From assembly GCA_041920565.1 (NCBI GenBank), contig JBHGXS010000022.1, positions 1-64,000 on the forward strand: DNA of 64,000 bases, read 5' to 3'. The position numbers and the translations under genes were made by a program. Below the pieces are notes generated by a model. It saw nothing but the letters and a program-made list of their open reading frames with translations. It searched no databases and was not told the origin of the DNA. Every line of letters begins with the position of its first letter. The stretch's first letter is position 1. The DNA is from JAGHKQ01 sp041920565. Its GTDB lineage: Bacteria > Bacillota > Bacilli > Bacillales > Bacillaceae_G. Of this stretch, positions 16,630 to 25,082 are shown in pieces.

Positions 16630-16657
16630 CAAGACGCACATTGTGCGTCTTGTTTAT
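16629..16657. terminator. Bidirectional terminator between sodF and the DinB gene
   Basis: ACAAGACGCACA and TGCGTCTTGT form a long stem with a three-base loop between the convergent genes. Confidence 0.85.
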
Positions 16658-17190
16658 TTGGTATACAGACGGTTCATCATCTTTTTAATGAGACGAATTT
16701 GGCCACGATGATTCAACTCGTCTTCAAACACATGAAACCATTTAAAGTAATTATTTGCTTGCTTTCCTCTCCAAAAGGGAGTTTCTTCGTACAACCATGT
16801 ATCCGGAAGAGATTGAAACCTCTGCAGGGTTGCATTGCGAACAGAGTCCATTTTTTCCTTATAGAAGCTGATAGGGTGACCTTTGATTACGGCTCTCCCA
16901 ATGTCTCCGAGCTCTAAACCAGGCTTCCATTCTTCATACTCTTCCTCTGTTAAGTCCCGATTTTCGAAGGTATGTACCTGATAGAAAAATTCTACCGCTG
17001 CCATATGATACAACAGCATACCGATTGAATTGGCAGTATCATCATATAAATAATCCAATTCTTCTGTGCTTAAATTCCAAACTTGTTCCCACGTTGTGGC
17101 ACGAGCGAAATTCATCATAGAAACAAGTTTGGAAAATTCCTCGCTAAACCCATCTATCTTATCAATTAAATAGAGACGATCTAAATTCAT
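16654..17190 (-). CDS. DinB-like metalloprotein
   Basis: The 178-residue protein has the DinB/DUF664 four-helix-bundle pattern with three candidate metal-binding histidines: in MLLYHMAAVE, in KWFHVFEDE and in DELNHRGQI. Relatives include bacillithiol S-transferases, but no substrate can be assigned here. AAAGGAG precedes the ATG. It lies divergently from dacB. Confidence 0.85.
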   Translation of the reverse strand: MNLDRLYLIDKIDGFSEEFSKLVSMMNFARATTWEQVWNLSTEELDYLYDDTANSIGMLLYHMAAVEFFYQVHTFENRDLTEEEYEEWKPGLELGDIGRAVIKGHPISFYKEKMDSVRNATLQRFQSLPDTWLYEETPFWRGKQANNYFKWFHVFEDELNHRGQIRLIKKMMNRLYTK

Positions 17191-17261
17191 TGCCTTTCTC
17201 CTTTCTGATATGCTCCCAATACTAGTTTCGCGGTACCTTACTCCTTTTTCCTTCTTTTCTA

Positions 17262-17291
17262 ATCATATTTATTAGGACAAAGCCATACACT
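17262..17291 (+). promoter_or_regulatory. SigE-type sporulation promoter of dacB-spmA-spmB
   Basis: ATCATATT (17262-17269) and CATACACT (17284-17291) are 14 bases apart and match the mother-cell SigE consensus. The B. subtilis dacB operon is SigE-dependent, so the assignment agrees with known regulation. Confidence 0.7.
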
Positions 17292-17329
17292 TGTACAAAA
17301 CAAAGTGATAAGGGACGTGGGATGTAAAT

Positions 17330-18463
17330 ATGCGTGCAAACAAGATCAGCATTTTTATCATTTGTTTTATTTTTTTATGGACTATTTTTCTTCCATCTCA
17401 TACATATGCCGATTTTAAAGGAGTAAGTGCAAGAAACGCCATCTTAATGGAGCAGCAGTCCGGGCGTGTATTGTATGAAAAACTTTCACATGAACCTAGA
17501 AAAATAGCAAGCATCACAAAAATTATGACAGCTATATTGGCTATTGAATCGGGAAAAATGAATCAGCTGGTTCCCATCAGCAATGAGGCTGTACGTGTAG
17601 AAGGGTCTGCGATTTATTTAAAACCAGGGCAAAAAGTAAAGCTGAAGGATTTAGTATATGGGTTGATGCTGCGTTCCGGAAACGATGCAGCAAAAGCAAT
17701 TGCCGAGAATGTCGGCGGAAGCGTGGAAGGTTTTGTTTATCTGATGAACAAAAAGGCAGAAGAAATTGGAATGAAGGATACCCACTTTTTGAATCCGCAT
17801 GGACTTGACGGAGACGGAAATCATTATTCTTCTGCCTATGACATGGCTTTGTTAACACGTTATGCGATGAATAATGAAACATACCGAAAAATAGCAGGTA
17901 CAAAAAAGTATCAATCCGAATTTTGGGACTATCCGTGGAAAAACAAAAATAAATTGCTTACATCCCTTTATAAGTACAGCACAGGCGGGAAAACAGGATT
18001 TACAAAAAAAGCAGGAAGAACGCTCGTTTCAACAGCTTCGAAAGATGGGATGGATTTAATAGTCGTTACTTTAAACGCTCCGAGCGATTGGAATGACCAC
18101 ATGTATTTGTTCGATGAGGCATTTGAAGAGTTTACACCTGCAAAAATTATGAGCAAAGGTCCTATCGCCGCAGTCAAAGAAGGGCCTTATCGGAGTCATG
18201 TATATTTGAATACCGATTTTATTTATCCGTTAAAAGCGGATGAAAAAGATAAAATTACAGTAGATGTAAAAGTGCAGGAACCGAGAAAAAAGCAAAGAGA
18301 CGGAGCTATAGTCGGAAAAGCAATTATTTATATGGATGGAGAGGTAATAGGGGAACGCAACATTTTTTATAGTAAGCGCAAGCTTATTGTCACAACAGGA
18401 TTATTTTGGAATGACTTTAGAGAAGTATTTTCTTCTATGCTGGGTGTAAGATACGATGGTTAA
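17330..18463 (+). CDS. dacB: D-alanyl-D-alanine carboxypeptidase DacB (PBP5*)
   Basis: The 377-residue protein has a signal peptide (cleavage near residue 27) and the penicillin-binding motifs SITK (nucleophile Ser), SGN and KTG, with the C-terminal beta domain of class C low-molecular-weight PBPs. It trims stem peptides of spore cortex peptidoglycan during sporulation. It heads an operon with spmA and spmB, whose start overlaps its end by eight bases, and has a SigE-type promoter. Confidence 0.95.
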   Translation: MRANKISIFIICFIFLWTIFLPSHTYADFKGVSARNAILMEQQSGRVLYEKLSHEPRKIASITKIMTAILAIESGKMNQLVPISNEAVRVEGSAIYLKPGQKVKLKDLVYGLMLRSGNDAAKAIAENVGGSVEGFVYLMNKKAEEIGMKDTHFLNPHGLDGDGNHYSSAYDMALLTRYAMNNETYRKIAGTKKYQSEFWDYPWKNKNKLLTSLYKYSTGGKTGFTKKAGRTLVSTASKDGMDLIVVTLNAPSDWNDHMYLFDEAFEEFTPAKIMSKGPIAAVKEGPYRSHVYLNTDFIYPLKADEKDKITVDVKVQEPRKKQRDGAIVGKAIIYMDGEVIGERNIFYSKRKLIVTTGLFWNDFREVFSSMLGVRYDG

Positions 18464-19055
18464 TCTTATTTGGGTTGCAATGACAATAATTGGCTTGGTG
18501 TTCGCGATGATAAACGGTACGATGGAGGAGGTTAACAAAGCCGTATTTGACGGAGCCAAAAATGCCGTAACGATTTGTATCGGCTTATTAAGCGTTTTAG
18601 TATTTTGGTTAGGGCTGATGAAAATTGCGGAAGAGGCCGGATTATTGAAAAAGCTTGTTGCGCTTTGCATGCCTCTTGTGAAAAAGCTGTTTCCGGAGGT
18701 GCCGAAGGACCATCCTGCCATGGGATTTATTTTGTCTAACATGCTGGCAAATATATTCGGTCTCGGAAATGCAGCTACACCGCTCGGTATAAAGGCAATG
18801 GAGCATTTGAAAGATTTAAACGGAGGGAAGGATTCAGCAAGCCGTTCCATGATCACGTTTTTAGCATTAAATACTTCAGCTGTAACACTGATTCCGACGA
18901 CGGTCATTTCTATTCGAATGACCTATAACTCTGCAAACCCTACGGAAATTGTAGGGGTGACATTTATTGCACAAGTGTTATCGATGATTGGAGCCCTTTG
19001 GATTGATCGGTATTTTTATAACAAAAGAACGAAAAAAGGGGGGAAGAGAAGATGA
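18456..19055 (+). CDS. spmA: Spore maturation protein A
   Basis: The 199-residue integral membrane protein has several hydrophobic segments and the nucleoside-recognition/gate motifs GLGNAATPLGIKAM and NTSAVTLIPTTVI. SpmA and SpmB are needed for full spore-core dehydration. It overlaps dacB at its start and spmB at its end (ATGA-type overlap), showing tight coupling. Confidence 0.95.
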   Translation: MVNLIWVAMTIIGLVFAMINGTMEEVNKAVFDGAKNAVTICIGLLSVLVFWLGLMKIAEEAGLLKKLVALCMPLVKKLFPEVPKDHPAMGFILSNMLANIFGLGNAATPLGIKAMEHLKDLNGGKDSASRSMITFLALNTSAVTLIPTTVISIRMTYNSANPTEIVGVTFIAQVLSMIGALWIDRYFYNKRTKKGGKRR

Positions 19056-19582
19056 GCATTGTCAATACAATCTCTCTTTGGCTTATCCCGTGTATGATTG
19101 GATTTATTCTTTTATATGGAACGTTTAAAAAAATACCCACATACGAAACGTTTGTAGAAGGAGGAAAAGAAGGGATTCAAATTGCTGTTTCCATCTTGCC
19201 TTTTATGGTAGGGATGCTCGTTTCCATTACTATTTTCCGTGCTTCTGGTGCATTGGATGCAATGATTCATTTACTTAGGCCGGTTCTGGATGTTATAGAG
19301 GTTCCTGCAGAAATTGTTCCGCTTGCTTTAATTCGTCCGATATCAGGCTCGGCAGGATTAAGTATTACGACTGATTTGATCGCCACTTACGGACCCGATT
19401 CCTTTATAGGACGGCTGGCTTCCACCATGCAAGGAAGTACAGATACAACATTTTATATTTTGACTGTTTATTTTGGTGCTGTCGGGATCCGGAAAATGGG
19501 CGATGCTTTAAAAGTAGGGCTGTTTGCCGATTTGATAGGAATTATTTGCTCAATCGTCTTTGTATCATTACTGTTTGGCTGA
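19052..19582 (+). CDS. spmB: Spore maturation protein B
   Basis: The 176-residue membrane protein carries the gate motifs GGKEGIQIAVSILPFMVGM and RPISGSAGLSI and a TMQGSTDTTFYIL segment typical of SpmB. It ends the dacB-spmA-spmB operon and acts with SpmA in the forespore/mother-cell membranes. Confidence 0.95.
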   Translation: MSIVNTISLWLIPCMIGFILLYGTFKKIPTYETFVEGGKEGIQIAVSILPFMVGMLVSITIFRASGALDAMIHLLRPVLDVIEVPAEIVPLALIRPISGSAGLSITTDLIATYGPDSFIGRLASTMQGSTDTTFYILTVYFGAVGIRKMGDALKVGLFADLIGIICSIVFVSLLFG

Positions 19583-19688
19583 TAAATAAAATCTTTGGAA
19601 AAAATTATTTCTTGTACTGATATCCCTGCAGAATATACAATGAGGATAGGAGTACTATGTTCGATTTTCATTATATTGTCACATATCT

Positions 19689-19727
19689 CCACTATTAAGA
19701 AAAATCTTAATAGTGGTATTTTTTTGC
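19689..19727 (+). terminator. Terminator of dacB-spmA-spmB
   Basis: CCACTATTAAG and CTTAATAGTGG form a perfect 11-base stem, followed by TATTTTTTT. Confidence 0.9.
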
Positions 19728-19877
19728 AAGAAAATATCATACTGAAATTATGTCTAATTTTTGAACAAAAAGTGAACATTTCGTAAACAAATTGTTACAA
19801 AATCAGACAAGAATAAAGTTTGTTAACTTGTATTCCACACCCTATGAATGTAAGATGGATTTGAGGTGAAAAACGAG

Positions 19878-20606
19878 ATGGAAAGATTACAGAAAGTGAT
19901 TGCGCAAGCTGGCGTTGCCTCGAGACGAAAAGCTGAAGAGTTGATTCAAGAAGGAAAAGTGAAAGTAAACGGAAAAGTGGTCACTGAACTTGGAACAAAA
20001 GTAAGCAAGAATGATCGAGTAGAAGTAAATAATGTGCAAATTGAACGGGAGGAGCCTGTTTACCTTTTGCTTTATAAACCAACGGGCGTTATTTCAAGTG
20101 TAAGCGATGATAAGGGAAGAAAGGTGGTCACTGACTTTTTTCCTCATTTGAATAAACGTATTTTTCCAATCGGCCGTCTTGATTACGATACGTCAGGTTT
20201 GCTTTTATTAACAAATGACGGAGAATTTGCAAATTTGTTGATGCATCCAAAGTATGAAGTAGAAAAAGTATACGTAGCGAAAGTAAAAGGGCAGTTAGAT
20301 AAGGAGAAGATTCGCACGCTGGAAAAAGGAGTAATGCTTGAGGACGGAAAAACAGCTCCGGCCCGTGTGAAAATTTTATCTGCTGACCGCAAAAAAGGAA
20401 TCGGTATCGTTCAAATTACCATTCATGAAGGACGAAATCGCCAAGTAAGAAGGATGTTTGAAGCAGTCGGCTGCCAGGTGCTGAAATTGAAGCGTGAGAG
20501 CTACGGATTTTTAGGACTGCAAGGACTTCGGCCTGGAGAATCGCGCATGCTGTCGCCTCATGAGGTAAAGCAATTGCGCCATTTAGCTTCAAGTGCAAAA
20601 AAATAA
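19878..20606 (+). CDS. rluB: 23S rRNA pseudouridine synthase RluB
   Basis: The 242-residue enzyme has an N-terminal S4 RNA-binding domain (MERLQKVIAQAGVASRRKAE) and the RsuA/RluB catalytic motif GRLDYDTSGLLLLTNDGE containing the catalytic Asp. It modifies a uridine in 23S rRNA. GAGG lies 11 bases before the ATG at 19878; an in-frame GTG overlaps that site. It precedes resA as in other Bacillus. Confidence 0.93.
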   Translation: MERLQKVIAQAGVASRRKAEELIQEGKVKVNGKVVTELGTKVSKNDRVEVNNVQIEREEPVYLLLYKPTGVISSVSDDKGRKVVTDFFPHLNKRIFPIGRLDYDTSGLLLLTNDGEFANLLMHPKYEVEKVYVAKVKGQLDKEKIRTLEKGVMLEDGKTAPARVKILSADRKKGIGIVQITIHEGRNRQVRRMFEAVGCQVLKLKRESYGFLGLQGLRPGESRMLSPHEVKQLRHLASSAKK

Positions 20607-20632
20607 TCGGTTCGGCATATATGCTGAACCGT
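20607..20632 (+). other. Hairpin between rluB and resA
   Basis: CGGTTCGGCATA and TATGCTGAACCG pair nearly perfectly. The following sequence TATTTGGGGG is not T-rich enough for a confident terminator, so it may attenuate or process the transcript. Confidence 0.45.
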
Positions 20633-20648
20633 ATTTGGGGGAAAGAGG

Positions 20649-21170
20649 ATGAAGAAAAATCGATTATGGTTTCGAACCATCATCTTGCTTATTTTAGTTG
20701 GAGCGGTAGGCTATACATTGTATCAAAACTTTATTGTCGATAAGGAAAAGGTGCAAATCGGAAAGGAAGCACCTAACTTTGTTATAACAGATATGGAAGG
20801 AAACAAAATTTCGCTGGAAGATTATCGAGGAAAAGGCGTATTTTTAAATTTCTGGGGAACTTGGTGCAAGCCGTGTGAGAAGGAAATGCCGTATATGAAT
20901 GAATTGTATGATGAATATAAAGCAAAAGGGGTGGAAATTGTCGCGCTTAATGCTGATGAAACAAACCTTGCAGTAAAAACCTTCATCAATCAGTATCAGT
21001 TGAAATTTCCTGTGGCTATCGATAAGGGACAGCAAATTTTAAACACATACGGTGTTGGACCGCTCCCTACTACATTTTTAATAAATAAAGATGGACAAGT
21101 AATAAAACAAATTACAGGAACACAAACAAAGGAACAAATTGAAGGATACTTAAAGGAAATTGCTCCATAA
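20649..21170 (+). CDS. resA: Thiol-disulfide oxidoreductase ResA
   Basis: The 173-residue protein has an N-terminal membrane anchor and an extracytoplasmic thioredoxin fold with the active site GTWCKPCEKEMP. ResA reduces apocytochrome c cysteines before heme attachment. In B. subtilis the motif is CEPC; here the Glu between the cysteines is Lys, while the Glu three residues after the second Cys is kept. It heads resABC. Confidence 0.95.
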   Translation: MKKNRLWFRTIILLILVGAVGYTLYQNFIVDKEKVQIGKEAPNFVITDMEGNKISLEDYRGKGVFLNFWGTWCKPCEKEMPYMNELYDEYKAKGVEIVALNADETNLAVKTFINQYQLKFPVAIDKGQQILNTYGVGPLPTTFLINKDGQVIKQITGTQTKEQIEGYLKEIAP

Positions 21171-21210
21171 AGTAAGCCTTTACATCAAACAAGAGGGGAG
21201 AGGTGAGAGA

Positions 21211-22830
21211 ATGGAGCAGGTGAAATGTGAATGCGGTCACGCAAATCCGGTCGGAACCGTATTTTGCGAGGCATGCGGCAAGCCGTTTCAAGATGAAGAT
21301 TCTGATAGTTTGTTAGATATGAGATATGAAGGAAGCGCCAGACGCTCCATAACGTACAAAACGACCATTATTGATAAAATCTGGAGCTTCTTTTCATCTG
21401 TAAAAGTAGGGGTTTGGATTATTATCATTACATTGGTGGCTTCTGCTATAGGAACGATTTATCCGCAAGAAATGTATATTCCTCCAAATGTGGAGCCAAG
21501 TGAATACTACGCGGATCAATACGGTACATTTGGGAAGTTATACTATCAATTAGGATTCCAGGACTTATATGGTTCTTGGTGGTACATGCTTCTGATTGCT
21601 TCTTTGGGTATTTCCCTTGTAATTTGCAGTCTGGACCGTGTCGTTCCGTTATACAAAGCGCTAAAAAAGCAAGGGGTGACACGTCACCAAAGCTTTTTAA
21701 AACGTCAGCGCCTTTTCGGGGCGTCCAAAGCAACGGATGAAGAGATTGAAATCGTAAAAGCGAATTTGCGAAAAAGACGATACAACATTCGTACAGAAGA
21801 CGGAAATATTTTAGCGGAAAAAGGCCGTTTTTCACGTTGGGGTCCATATGTCAACCATGTAGGCCTGATCATCTTTTTAATTGGAGCCATGCTTCGTTTC
21901 GTTCCGGGCATGTACGTAGATGAGTCTGTATGGATTCGTGAAGGGGAAACAAAAGAAATTCCCGGAACGAACGGCAAATACTACCTAAAAAACAATAAGT
22001 TTATCATGCAGGTTTATGATAAATCAAACGAAGATAAAGTGTTTGAGAATGCGATCGACCGTGTCGGCGATAAATCCATTCCAAAAAACTTTCAGTCTAA
22101 TGTCACATTGTACGAAGCTGTTGGCAAACCAGTTCCCGGACAGGAGCCAAAGCTGAAAAAAGTAAAAGATGCAGAGATTCGTGTAAATGAACCGTTAAAG
22201 CATGACCATTATGCATTATACCAGGTTGATTATAAGTTAAATGAGCTTTCTAAAATGTATTTTAATATCGAGGAAAAAGCTACCGGACAAAAAGTAGGTC
22301 CGCTTAAGGTAGATTTGACGAATCCGCAAGACAGCTATGATCTTGGCAACGGGTATTCTGTAAAGCTATTAAGCTATTTCCCTGATTTTTATTTCGATGA
22401 AGACGGAAATCCGAACACAAAATCAAAAGTTCCGAATAACCCGGCATTTGTATTTAAAATTTTCACGCCGCAAACAAAAGACGGAGAAGTTAACTTTGTA
22501 GCAATCAGACAAAATATTGAACCATTGGGAACCAATAAATTTAAAATGTCGTTTGCAGGCATTGATACGCGCAATGTAACAGCATTGACGGTCCGAAGAG
22601 ATTTCACATTATGGATTCTGGGAGTCGGGGGCGCTATCTTTATGATCGGCGTCATTCAAGGAATGTATTGGAACCATCGCCGAGTGTGGATTCAGAAAGT
22701 GCAAGATGAATGGTGGATTGCAGGTTTTACCAACAAAAACTGGTACGGACTTCGCAATGAGATAAAAAGCATTTTGCAAGGAACGACGATTCCTGAGCCG
22801 CAAGACAAAGTGTTATTGGAGAAAAAATAA
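21211..22830 (+). CDS. resB: Cytochrome c biogenesis protein ResB
   Basis: The 539-residue membrane protein starts with a four-Cys zinc ribbon (CECGHANPVGTVFCEACG), as in other Bacillus ResB, then has three N-terminal membrane segments, a large extracytoplasmic domain and a last membrane segment near residue 460. With ResC it forms the System II heme transport and cytochrome c synthetase complex. The ATG at 21211 follows GAGGTGAGAG. Confidence 0.95.
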   Translation: MEQVKCECGHANPVGTVFCEACGKPFQDEDSDSLLDMRYEGSARRSITYKTTIIDKIWSFFSSVKVGVWIIIITLVASAIGTIYPQEMYIPPNVEPSEYYADQYGTFGKLYYQLGFQDLYGSWWYMLLIASLGISLVICSLDRVVPLYKALKKQGVTRHQSFLKRQRLFGASKATDEEIEIVKANLRKRRYNIRTEDGNILAEKGRFSRWGPYVNHVGLIIFLIGAMLRFVPGMYVDESVWIREGETKEIPGTNGKYYLKNNKFIMQVYDKSNEDKVFENAIDRVGDKSIPKNFQSNVTLYEAVGKPVPGQEPKLKKVKDAEIRVNEPLKHDHYALYQVDYKLNELSKMYFNIEEKATGQKVGPLKVDLTNPQDSYDLGNGYSVKLLSYFPDFYFDEDGNPNTKSKVPNNPAFVFKIFTPQTKDGEVNFVAIRQNIEPLGTNKFKMSFAGIDTRNVTALTVRRDFTLWILGVGGAIFMIGVIQGMYWNHRRVWIQKVQDEWWIAGFTNKNWYGLRNEIKSILQGTTIPEPQDKVLLEKK

Positions 22831-22851
22831 GAGTAATAAGGTGGGGGAAAC

Positions 22852-24009
22852 ATGGCTCAACTCAGCAGTAACTTTTTATTTGCCGCGTTCATTTTATATC
22901 TTGTTGCGACCATCTTTTTCGGTGGTGCCATAAGAGAAAAAGGGAAGAAATGGGCGAACATCGGGATTGGAATCAGTATAATAGGCTTTCTTTCACAGCT
23001 CGTATACTTCATTACGCGCTGGATTGCGGCAGGTCATGCGCCGGTAAGCAATCTGTTTGAATTTACAACCTTTTTTGGAATGATGTTGGTTTTTTCTTTT
23101 ATCATCATTTACTTTATTTATCGGACAAGTATATTGGGGCTGTTTGCATTGCCGATTGCCATTTTGGTTATCGCGTATGCAAGCATGTTCCCGCGCGATA
23201 TTCAACCGTTAATCCCTTCTTTGAAAAGCAACTGGCTGCATATTCACGTAACAACGGCTGCCGCTGGGGAATCCATTTTGGCTATCAGCTTTGTTACAGG
23301 ACTTATTTACTTAATTAAAAATGTGGATCAAAGCAAACGAAGCAAGCAAACATTTTGGTTAGAAGCAGTATTGTTCAGCCTTATTTGTACTCTTGGTTTT
23401 GTTGGGGCTACGAGCGCGTTTGGGGCAGCCGAATATGAAGCGGAATTTGAGTGGATCAATAAGAACGATCAAAAAGAAAAAGTGGTGTACAATTTACCTG
23501 CTCTTGTGAAACCGAATGAAGGGAAATTGCTGACAGATGGTAAACTGGATCCGGTATTGGAAACTCCAGCCCTTATTAATGCAAAAAAATTAAATACCGT
23601 GTTGTGGTCTTTCATTGCAGGAACAGGACTGTATGCAGTTATGAGGCTTATGTTGCGCAAACGCATCGCCGCAGCCATGCAGCCGCTTGTACAAAAAGTA
23701 AATAATGATTTGCTTGATGAAATCGGGTATCGTTCCGTTGCTATCGGTTTTCCGGTGTTCACTTTGGGAGCGCTTATATTTGCAATGATTTGGGCGCAAA
23801 TAGCATGGACAAGATTTTGGGGTTGGGACCCGAAAGAAGTATGGGCCCTTATTACTTGGCTTTTCTATGCGGCCTTCTTGCATCTTCGGCTTTCGAAGGG
23901 ATGGCATGGCGAGAAATCCGCCTGGTTGGCAGTAATTGGCTTTGCCATCATCATGTTTAACCTTGTTGCTGTCAACTTGGTAATTGCTGGATTGCATTCT
24001 TATGCATAA
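22852..24009 (+). CDS. resC: Cytochrome c biogenesis protein ResC (CcsA/CcsB type)
   Basis: The 385-residue polytopic membrane protein has the heme-handling tryptophan-rich motif WGWDPKEVWALITW. It partners with ResB in covalent heme attachment on the outer face of the membrane. It starts 21 bases after resB and is followed by a terminator that separates it from resD. Confidence 0.96.
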   Translation: MAQLSSNFLFAAFILYLVATIFFGGAIREKGKKWANIGIGISIIGFLSQLVYFITRWIAAGHAPVSNLFEFTTFFGMMLVFSFIIIYFIYRTSILGLFALPIAILVIAYASMFPRDIQPLIPSLKSNWLHIHVTTAAAGESILAISFVTGLIYLIKNVDQSKRSKQTFWLEAVLFSLICTLGFVGATSAFGAAEYEAEFEWINKNDQKEKVVYNLPALVKPNEGKLLTDGKLDPVLETPALINAKKLNTVLWSFIAGTGLYAVMRLMLRKRIAAAMQPLVQKVNNDLLDEIGYRSVAIGFPVFTLGALIFAMIWAQIAWTRFWGWDPKEVWALITWLFYAAFLHLRLSKGWHGEKSAWLAVIGFAIIMFNLVAVNLVIAGLHSYA

Positions 24010-24040
24010 AGTACCATAAATGTTTTTATACTAGTAAAGG

Positions 24041-24079
24041 CGGAAGAGATGTCTTAACACAATCTCTTCCGTCTTTTTA
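24041..24079 (+). terminator. Terminator of rluB-resABC
   Basis: CGGAAGAGAT and ATCTCTTCCG form a 10-base stem followed by TCTTTTT. Confidence 0.85.
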
Positions 24080-24250
24080 TAATATGTGTTCATAATTGTC
24101 CAATCCATGAAAAAAAGATAGCAAAACAAATTTCGATTATGTAAAATATTGTCGAGGGGAAAGAGTACGTTTAAAAAATGGTCAATTCTAGTAAGAAGCA
24201 GTGACAATTTTTATACATTCTTATGAAAATCGCCATACATGATGATCTTT

Positions 24251-24359
24251 AAAAGGAGGTGCAGACCACTGTGAAGAAGTACACAAAACAAAGGGGCATT
24301 CGGCGCAGCTGCAGAGAACGGAATAGCTAAAGCCGAACAGTATTTCTTCAATTGGTCGT
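24251..24359 (+). promoter_or_regulatory. Structured resD leader with a possible 19-codon upstream ORF
   Basis: AAAGGAGG (24252-24259) stands 11 bases before a GTG that opens a 19-codon basic peptide (24271-24330, starting VKKYTKQRGIRR). The 3' part of this ORF overlaps a hairpin with outer stem TTCGGC/GCCGAA (24299-24337) and an inner AGCT/AGCT stem. resD itself has no clear ribosome binding site, so this element may govern its translation. The rest of the 350-base gap holds the resC terminator and AT-rich promoter-like sequence. Confidence 0.45.
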
Positions 24360-25082
24360 TTGATGATGGAACAAGAAGCAAAGATTCTTATAGTAGATGA
24401 CGAAGAGAGAATTCGCCGTTTATTAAAAATGTATTTAGAAAGAGAAAATTACATAATTGATGAAGCTGACAATGGAGATACAGCCATTTATAAAGCGTTG
24501 CAATTCGACTATGATTTAATTATTCTTGACATCATGATGCCGGGAAAAGACGGGATTGAAGTTTGTAAGCAAATCCGCGAGAAAAAGGCAACGCCGATTA
24601 TTATGCTTACTGCAAAAGGAGAAGAAGTCAACCGCGTGCAAGGATTCGAAGTGGGTACAGATGATTATATTGTTAAACCTTTCAGCCCGCGTGAAGTGGT
24701 GCTGCGAGTGAAAGCGCTGCTCCGCCGTTCGTCTTCCACTTCGTTTTTTGCGAAAGAAACGACAACAAAAGATGTAATCGTATTTCCGCATTTGACGATT
24801 GATAACGACGCCCATCGCGTGACGGCTGACGGCCAAGAAGTCAATCTCACACCAAAAGAGTATGAATTGCTGCTGTTTTTAGCTAAATCTCCGGATAAGG
24901 TGTTTGACCGTGAACAATTGCTAAAAGAAGTATGGCAATATGAATTTTTTGGAGACTTGCGCACAGTGGACACTCATGTAAAGCGTTTGCGTGAAAAGTT
25001 GAGTAAAAAATCTGAAAGTGCCGCAAAAATGATTGTAACCGTATGGGGTGTAGGGTATAAATTTGAGGTCGTGAATGAGTGA
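24360..25082 (+). CDS. resD: Response regulator ResD
   Basis: The 240-residue OmpR-family regulator has a receiver domain (KILIVDDEERIRRLL, phospho-Asp in LIILDIMMPGKDG, Lys in YIVKPFSPREV) and a C-terminal winged helix (LTPKEYELLLFL to TVWGVGYKFE). ResD with ResE controls respiration, cytochrome maturation and anaerobic genes. Two tandem ATG codons are at 24360/24363, both with weak ribosome binding. Its stop overlaps the resE start. Confidence 0.95.
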   Translation: MMMEQEAKILIVDDEERIRRLLKMYLERENYIIDEADNGDTAIYKALQFDYDLIILDIMMPGKDGIEVCKQIREKKATPIIMLTAKGEEVNRVQGFEVGTDDYIVKPFSPREVVLRVKALLRRSSSTSFFAKETTTKDVIVFPHLTIDNDAHRVTADGQEVNLTPKEYELLLFLAKSPDKVFDREQLLKEVWQYEFFGDLRTVDTHVKRLREKLSKKSESAAKMIVTVWGVGYKFEVVNE

